A stretch of 64,000 nt of DNA from Magnolia sinica (taxonomy: Eukaryota; Streptophyta; Magnoliopsida; Magnoliales; Magnoliaceae), in assembly GCF_029962835.1 (NCBI RefSeq), contig NC_080578.1, forward strand, positions 29,653,001 through 29,717,000, in the 5' to 3' direction. The position numbers and the translations under genes are program-made. Positions 57,795-64,000 of this stretch are shown here, piece by piece (positions within the stretch are counted from its first letter, which is position 1; each line of letters starts with the position of its first letter). The notes beneath the pieces are model-generated. The model did no database searches, was not told the origin of the DNA, and was given only the letters and a program-made list of their open reading frames with translations.

Positions 57795-58960
57795 GCCAGG
57801 TCAGCCCTTATGCATGGTAGATCTTGAGATGCTCGACATTCCATGGATGCGGTAATAGTCATCCTTCCAAGTCTTTAAGTCGGTACGATCCTGGTCAGCT
57901 TGTACTTGTTACCACATAGGGTCCTTCTAGTTTAGTCCCAAGGTTCCCAAGCCGAATTCCTTGGTGTTCTGGAAGGTTCAGCGGAGAACCAGGTCTCCAG
58001 CTCAAAATCTTCTTGTCTTTACCCGTAGTTATAGAAACGGGCAACCTGTTGTTGCCAGGTCGTGACCTTAATATAGGCTCGTTCCCTTCTCTCTTCGACA
58101 AGGTCAAGATATAGTGTCATCTATTTGGCATTCTGCTGCTCGTTGTAAGAGTGGGTCCAAGCAGTCGGTAGCACAATTTCAACTGGGATAACGGCTTCTA
58201 TGCCAAAGGTTAGGGAGAAGGGGTTTCTCCTGTGGTGGTTCGGACAGTAGTTCGGTATGCCCATAGGGCATTGGGAAGCTCTTCTGCCCAGACTTTTTTA
58301 GCTTTCTTGAGTTTCGTTCAGAGGTGATTCTTGATGATCTTGTTGACCGCTTCGACCTATCCGTTGGCTTATCGTGCCGAGGTGATGAGTATACATTCCA
58401 GATCCCGAGATTGTCGCACATACCTCAAAATTGCTTGTTGTCAAACTATTTTCTACTGTCGGAGATAATAGTGTGGGGGATTCCATATCGGCATATGACG
58501 TTCTTTTAGACAAAGTAAATAATTTCTACTTGGTGATCTTAGCTAGGAGCTCAGCCTCGGCCTACTTGGTGAAGTAGTCAACTGCGACGACTGTAAATTT
58601 AGTCTGCCCTTTGCTGGTTAGTAAGGGGCCAATAATGTCGATCCCTCATTAGGCGAATGGCCATGTTCTGATCATAGGAGTCAATTGCTTAGAAGGCTGT
58701 CAAAGTATCATAGTGAACTGTTAACATTTGTCACATTTTCAAGTGTGCTTTGTGCGTCCGATTGGATGGTCGGCCAGAAGTATCCATGTTAGATGACCTT
58801 GTGGGCGAGGGCTCGCCCACCAAAGTGATTACCGTAAATACCTTCATGGACTTCTTTTAAAACATATTCTGCTTCATCAGATCGGAGGCATCTGAGATAT
58901 GGGAGCGAGAATCCTTTTTTATATAGAGTATCTCTGATCAAGATGTAGCGGGTCGCTCTT
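57795..58960 (-). pseudogene. Tat integrase remnant
   Basis: The minus-strand reading gives GYFWPTIQSDAQ (zinc-region start, about 58780), IIGPLLTSKGQTKFTVVAVD (about 58590-58650) and YGIPHTIISDSRK (about 58455-58495). Then come VEAVNKIIKNHL (about 58320-58355), PNALWAYRTTVRTTTGETPF (about 58215-58275) and a C-terminal piece GNLGTKLEGPYVV (57900-57950). These are in order for a Tat integrase. The frame changes several times and stops occur in most segments. Confidence 0.8.
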
Positions 58961-59034
58961 GCTCAAAGCCTACGCGCCTCTAGACGGATTTCGGGCAACT
59001 TTCCCTCTCTTAGGTAATCAATTATCGAGTCCAT

Positions 59035-59543
59035 CTAGGTCGACTTCGAGTCTATTGGGAGAATCATGCTTGGGTCGGGTTCGCGGATGCTTAGTTCGGT
59101 TAAAAACTTGATCGAGATTGGTTTCAGTATGTCATCCTCAGTTGCCAAAGCTAGTTTTGCCAACATGTTTGCTTTAGAGTTCTCTGCCCTGGGGATCAGG
59201 CTGATGTTGCACTTCAGGAACTTGTTGATTAGCTCTCGAGCTCTCTCCAAATAGGTTTTATTCGTTCTTTTTTGTCTCGGTATTCACTAGCTATCTGGTT
59301 GATGATGAGCTATGAGTCGCTGCGAATCTCCAAATGTTGGACTCTCATGGCTATTGTCAGCCTGAGCCCAGCCAACAATGCCTCATATTCTGATGTATTG
59401 TTTGATGCTTGAAATTCAAATCTTAAGGCATATTGTATGTATGTCTGGTCAGGAGCCTTTATGACTATCCTAGTCCCATTGCCTTTAGAATTGGATGAAC
59501 AATCAACATAAAGCGTCCATGTTGGCTGATCTGGGTCAGCCAT
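59035..59543 (-). pseudogene. Tat archaeal-type RNase H (aRH) remnant
   Basis: WTLYVDCSSNSKGNGTRIVI (normally VDGSSN), then ASNNTSEYEALLAGLRLTIA and EIRSDS, give the D..E..D core of an aRH domain. A C-terminal part at 59035-59250 reads ARELINKFLKCNISLIPRAE, NSKANMLAKLA. This second RNase H is specific to the Tat branch. It is split by a frame change near 59255-59310. Confidence 0.85.
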
Positions 59544-59564
59544 ATGGTGTTCATTTTGTTCGGA

Positions 59565-60105
59565 CTAAATATTTAGACTGAATTTTAGCTCGATATGACT
59601 TATCTCGACATGACCTAGGTCGACGTGACCTGGGTCGATGATAGGACAGGGTCCCAGCTTGACATGACTCAGCTCGACAGGACCTAGGTCATTCTCGGGT
59701 ATGAGCTCGACGATGAAGTCGACCACTGCTTGGCATTTGATTACTATTCTGGGCTGATTCTTGATGTCAAACTCACTCAGTTCGATTGCCCATTTTGTGA
59801 GTCTCCCAGTACCTCGAGCTTCTGGAGCACCTGCGAAGAGGTTGGTTAGTCGGGATGACGATGGTGTGGGCTTAGAAGTATGGTCATAAGCGACATGACG
59901 AGATGACAAGGGCTAGGGCCAGCTTTTCTATGTCTAGATACCTGGTTTCAATGGGAACTAGGGCTTTGCTGACGTAGTACATTGGAAGTTGTCTCCCTTC
60001 TTGTACTTTGATGAGGGCTGAGCTAACGACTGTTGTTGAAATTGTTAGATATAGTAGTAATGGTTCTCCTTGCTTGGGCTTAAAGAACATTAGTGGCGAT
60101 CCCAT
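59565..60105 (-). pseudogene. Tat RNase H remnant
   Basis: MGSPLMFFKPKQGEPLLLYL, then ALIKVQEGRQLPMYYVSKAL, TRYLDIEKLALALVIS and (another frame) GRLTKWAIELSEFDIKNQPR follow the RT in order. This is the ordinary retroviral-type RNase H. Confidence 0.85.
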
Positions 60106-60174
60106 GTATTACTTGAGTTGCTGAACGACGAGCTCGCATTCTTCCATCCATTCTATTTTCTGTTTTCCTTTTAA

Positions 60175-61154
60175 TTACTTGAAAAAGGAAGGCATTCGTC
60201 GGTTGCTCGAGATACGAAGCAGTTCAAGGCAGCTATTCTTCTTGTAAGACATTGGATCTCTTTCGTCGTCTTGGGTGAGCTCATGTCGAGTAGGGCCTGA
60301 ATTTTCTTGGGGTTGACCTCGATCCCTCTCTAGCTGACCAAGAATCCGAAGAATTTTCTCGAGTTGATGCCGAAGGCGCACTTGTTTGGATTCAACCTCA
60401 AATGATACTCTCGTAGGATTATAAACATTTCTTCAAGGTTGGAGATATGGTCCACAACTTTAATGCTCTTGACGAGCATGTCGTTGACGTAAACCTCCAT
60501 GTAGCGCCCAATCTGGTGGGCAAACAATTTGTTGACGAGCCTCTGATATGTAGCCCCGCCGTTCTTCAATCCAAAAGGCATAACCTTGTAGCAGTGGAGT
60601 CCCTTGACTATGACAAAAGTCGTCTTCTGCTTGTCATATAGATGCATAGTGATTTGGTTGTAGCTTGAGTAGGCGTCCATGAAGCTCAAGAGTTCATGTC
60701 TAGTCATGCTGTTGATGAGCTGGTTGATCCTGGGGAGAGGGAAGTTGTGCTTAGGGCAGTCTTTGTTAAGGTCGATGTAATCAACACAGACCCGCTACTT
60801 CCCATTAGACTTCTTAACCAAGACGACATTGGCCATCCATCCTGGATAGTAAATTTCCTCGACGAAGTTGGCCTTGAGGAGCTTTTCAACTTCTCCGATC
60901 ATAGTGTGTCATTCGAGTTTAAATGCTCTTCGCTTCCATCAGATTGGTCAATAGGCAGGATCGACATTCAATTTATGGACCATGACCTTTGGGCTGATGC
61001 AGGGCATGTCCTGATGAGACCATGCAAATATGTCGACATATCGTCGAAGGAGGCTTATAACTTCATCTCGTAATGGTGGTGCTAGGGATGAGCCGATCTG
61101 AACCGTTTGGGTCGGATCGGAGTCATCGAGTGGGACAAATATGAGGTCCTCCAT
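60175..61154 (-). pseudogene. Tat reverse transcriptase remnant
   Basis: The upstream part has MEDLIFVPLDDSDPTQTV and FAWSHQDMPCISPKVMVHKL (60948-61154). The palm has LLSFMDAYSSYNQITMH and PFGLKNGGATYQRLVNKLF. The active-site motif YVDD is YVND (MEVYVNDMLVKS, 60478-60513). LRLNPNKCAFGINSRKFFGF follows. Frameshifts separate the two parts. The Asp to Asn change at the catalytic site would abolish polymerisation. Confidence 0.88.
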
Positions 61155-61179
61155 GGGGCGCCCTCTTTCAATGGAGTCT

Positions 61180-61860
61180 TCTCAGGGATTGAGAGATGTG
61201 ATGGCCATTTCCTAATGTTGGGTCCTTAGTGCGATCGAATAGCATTGTCAAGCTTCTTATTGGTCTCCTCTAACTAATCCGGTACCATGTTCGGTAGGGA
61301 ACTTCATCGCGAGATGATACATTAACATGATGACCCAAAGAGCGTTGAGTGAAGGTTGTCCGAGAATGACATTGTAGACGAAGGGGCAGCCACCACTATG
61401 AAGTCGATCATGGTAGTTGTCTGGTTCTACCCTTCCCCAGCCGTGACTGGGATTTGAATCGATCCTTTTGATGTGACTTTGTCCCTTGAGAATTCGAGCA
61501 GGGGAGTTTTGACAGCTCAGAGGTAAGGTCGCCCAAGTCCCATCTTGTCGAATGCTTCAGCGAAGAGTATGTCTGTCGAGCTACTGATGTCCACTAGGGT
61601 ACAAAACACTGTGCGGTTAGCTATGGTCATAGTTACCACGAATGCATCGTCATGGGGGTGATGAACACCTCGAGCATCCTCCTCATGAAGGTCAAATCAT
61701 AAAGCGTTACCTTCTGCTCTTTCAAGGGTCTGCTGGTGAAGAGGATCTGGTGCTCCAAGCTGGAGTAACTGATGCTTCTGACGTGGACTCTCTGAGCTCA
61801 ATTTGAATCGCCTCCTCCAGCAGACCCGTCGAAGATCATGCAAAATTTTTCAGTTGATTT
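61180..61860 (-). pseudogene. Tat protease region remnant
   Basis: The minus strand gives ISSSTDILFAEAFDKMGLGR and FSRDKVTSKGSIQIPVTAGE (about 61440-61590), then TMIDFIVAAAPSS (61380-61420). This is the protease part of Tat pol. The catalytic DTGSS-type site is not clearly preserved. Confidence 0.65.
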
Positions 61861-61869
61861 GTTGTTAAT

Positions 61870-63413
61870 GTGTTGCTCGTTCTTCGGGTCAGCTCATTCT
61901 TCATTTTTACTGACATATTCATGTAGGTTACCGTTATGGATGAGATCTTCAATTTCCTCTTTCAGGTCGAAACAATCACTAGTTGAGCGGTTGTGGTCTT
62001 AATGAAAGTGGCAGTATTTCTGCTTGTCTTGCCTATCCACATTGGATTTCATCTTGTTCGGCCATTTAAGAATACATTTGTCTCTGACTTCCATAAGAAC
62101 CTGCTCAGCCATCACGTTGAGAGGGGTGTATGAATTGAACATGCTATCAGGTCATCTGACTAAGCATTGGCCTCTAGGAGGTTCATCGTCTTTCCTCCTC
62201 TTATTGGTGTAGGTAGAGGTCGGCTCCTCCTTGCACCGCTTCTCCTTGGTTAAGTTTTCCTTGTGCCGAGCCGGCCTCCGCAGGCTAGCGACTTCCTTGG
62301 TATTGGAGTATTTTTGGGCTCTGTTGAGGAGTCCAGTCATTGTCATAGGAGGACTTTTGTTCAGCAAAAAGAGAAACCTTCCTTCTCTTAGCCCTCCCAT
62401 CATGGTAGTCAGAGCAATTTCTTCTGAATGTGCTAACACTTGCATCGTTTCCAAGTTGAAACACTTGATGTAGTTTTTGAGCAGTTCGCCTTCTTTTTGA
62501 ACTATATGTAGGAGGTGGGAAGCTGGTTTGAGGCATTCTTTCTCCCAATGAAGTTGGTGATGAAAGCTTTATTGAGCTGTGTGAAAGAACTAATTGATTG
62601 TGACTTCAGTTGTTGGAACCAGTTCCGAGCTTCTCCTGCTAGGGTTAGCGAAAATGCATGGCACATGACCACGATTGATACGCCATGCAATTCCATTCAA
62701 GCCTTGAAAGACTCCAGGTGCTCGACTAGATAAGTGGTTTCGGAGTACGAGGTGATCTGAGGCATACAAAACCTCGCCCGGAGTTGTGCATGAATGATGT
62801 CGGCAGTGAATGCAGGCTCGGTTTCCTCTAGTATTGGTTCCACCAAGGTGGGGACATTCGAGTGGTAGGCTTACTGGATATCTCCGATCTGACCTCGCAA
62901 GCTGTTGAGTTCGGCTTCCTAGGGGTCATCGCTTTCAATTATGACTTCAGCCGCGGCTTCGAGTGCCTTGTTGCACTTTTTCCTATCCAACTCGTGACGT
63001 AAGTTAGAAGCGGCCTTCTCGCACTTTTTCCTATCCAACTCGTTCTAGAAATGTGGGAAGGTGTCGGCCTTGACATTCCGAGTTGTTGGCTCCTATGGGA
63101 GACATTGGGCACGTCAGACAGCTTGGGGAGCTGCCGAATCGTTGGCCCTGCCACTGGCCCATCCTTTTGTGTGGGGTGGGGTTGTAGCTATTCCAACAGT
63201 TGTTTCATGGAATTCATATTGTTATTAATTATCTCGACTTGTTGCTTGAGGGAAACAAGTCACCCTCATCAACTTCAAGATCGTTGCGCCATCCCTGTAA
63301 GCTCTTAATCAGCTACAACTGAGAAGAGGAATCCTGATGGCTGGCGGACTGGTCCGACAATGCGAGATCGGGCACAACAGAGGAGGCGGGAGCCTTGTTC
63401 TTCCCCTTCGCCA
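61870..63413 (-). pseudogene. Tat gag remnant
   Basis: Starts MAKGKNKAPASSVVPDLALS at 63413. The capsid part has MELHGVSIVVMCHAFSLTLA, GEARNWFQQLKSQSISSF and (62285-62454) LAHSEEIALTTMMGGLREGR, PPMTMTGLLNRAQKYSNTKE. A YCHFH*DHNRSTSDCFDLKE motif (about 61960-62020) stands where Tat gags carry their Cys/His box. Two or three frame changes and stops are present. The same protein, more decayed, is at 29880-31035. Confidence 0.85.
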
Positions 63414-63474
63414 TTGTCGAGATAAAGTAGGATGAGAACGGCTTTCAATGTCGTTTCCACAGATGATGCAAAAC

Positions 63475-64000
63475 AGTTGATGCAGATATCTGGTTAGCCT
63501 CTTTCTAGACCTGCTTACCTGCACAACGAATGAATAAGGAAGACCATGGCTAGAGTAGGAGACCCTCTGATGCCTAAGTCAGCAAAGGGATTTGGGTCTA
63601 GTCGAGTATTGAGGTTTTAAGGATAAAGATAGTTCGTACCTTTCACCGCTAGAGGTACCTTATTTATATCTTTAGGAGAGTTGGTGGCGTAGAGGGAATC
63701 TCCCTACTTAGTAGGTACGTATTGGAGGTGGATTCAGATCCCAGATTAGTAGGAGGATCTTCCAAGATCCTTAGCGAAGATCTCGGTGGTCCGAGCTTGT
63801 TGCAGATATCCTCCAAGATTCTTGCAGAATGCCTCAGACAGATCTCTCTTGAGTGAGATCTAATTATTCTAGACCAGCGGAGATGTGCAATGGGAGGCCG
63901 AGGTGGCCTTGACCGACCTAACCTGAGAGTGGTGTGCTGCTTTTAGTTATGCCGACCTGGGCTGCACCGACTTGGGTTGTGCCAACCTGGGTTGTGAGGA
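63475..64000 (-). repeat. 5' LTR of the Tat element, cut by the window edge
   Basis: It begins opposite the gag start, separated by GCATCATCTGTGGAAACGA (the decayed primer-binding region on the minus strand). It matches the LTR at 51838 for 350 bp. GCCGACCTGGG repeats lie at 63940-64000. Confidence 0.8.

Larger units (their letters stand above)
51838..64000 (-). mobile_element. Ty3/Gypsy Tat-lineage element, decayed and interrupted (runs off the right edge)
   Basis: Minus-strand order from the right: LTR (63475 onwards, cut by the window edge), gag, protease, reverse transcriptase, RNase H, archaeal-type RNase H and integrase. The extra ORF then lies on the opposite strand, followed by the 3' LTR at 51838. 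The additional aRH domain and the antisense ORF are the marks of the Tat/Ogre/Retand branch. A Tekay-like LTR (52191-54480) and a Copia-like LTR (about 55950-57790) interrupt it. Stops are frequent, so it is an old copy. Confidence 0.85.

Overview
The window looks like nuclear DNA of a flowering plant. It has spliceosomal introns with GT..AG borders, AT-rich intergenic sequence, long (CT)n and (AT)n microsatellites, and dense nested retrotransposons and DNA transposons. One apparently intact host gene is visible: a BODYGUARD-like alpha/beta hydrolase with four exons (44460-49499, + strand), involved in cuticle and cutin biology. A recurrent fold-back repeat ending in GGGCCCAC(C/A)..GATGTATGTG reminds me of magnoliid genomes (Liriodendron, Magnolia, Lauraceae). 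That is recollection, not proof. No bacterial, organellar, rRNA or tRNA locus was seen.

Layout, left to right. (1) 1-1815 and 9522-10050 belong to a decayed minus-strand element with a plant-transposon-like protein. It is interrupted by a Ty3/Gypsy chromovirus of the Tekay/Del type (1816-9521) with both long LTRs, a 5-bp target duplication CTGAG, and an internal deletion that removed protease, RT and RNase H. (2) 10050-14875 is a minus-strand Ty1/Copia remnant: one 2.4-kb LTR, a primer-binding site and gag up to the protease region. (3) 15632-28403 is a 12.8-kb non-autonomous CACTA transposon that split a fold-back element into two halves. It carries a hairpin-repeat array at its left end, a promoter-like block, a nested Tork/TNT1-like Copia element (19248-24380, target duplication CCAAA), and exon fragments of two host genes: a carboxyl-terminal processing peptidase (CtpA-like) and ferredoxin-dependent glutamate synthase. 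It is therefore a gene-capturing (Pack-type) CACTA. (4) 29880-32490 is a Tat-lineage Gypsy fragment whose LTR holds a 634-bp hAT-like MITE. (5) 32985-37497 is a 4.5-kb solo LTR (target duplication GTTTT) full of GGCCCA-type arrays. (6) 38576-41880 holds an antisense plant-mobile-domain-like pseudogene and a probable LTR.

(7) 42308-51200 is the gene-bearing part: the BODYGUARD-like gene, whose 3.4-kb third intron has absorbed several MITEs, flanked by further fold-back elements. (8) 51838-64000 is a decayed Tat-lineage Gypsy element on the minus strand: an LTR at each side, gag, protease, RT, RNase H, archaeal-type RNase H and integrase on the minus strand, and the extra antisense ORF on the plus strand. 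A Tekay-like LTR and a Copia-like LTR have been inserted into it.

Apart from the hydrolase gene, the coding sequences are broken by stops and frameshifts. Several of the stops fit CGA to TGA or TGG to TAG/TAA changes, as expected from deamination of methylated cytosine. The order of nesting gives relative ages: the fold-back repeat is older than the CACTA, and the CACTA is older than the Copia element inside it.
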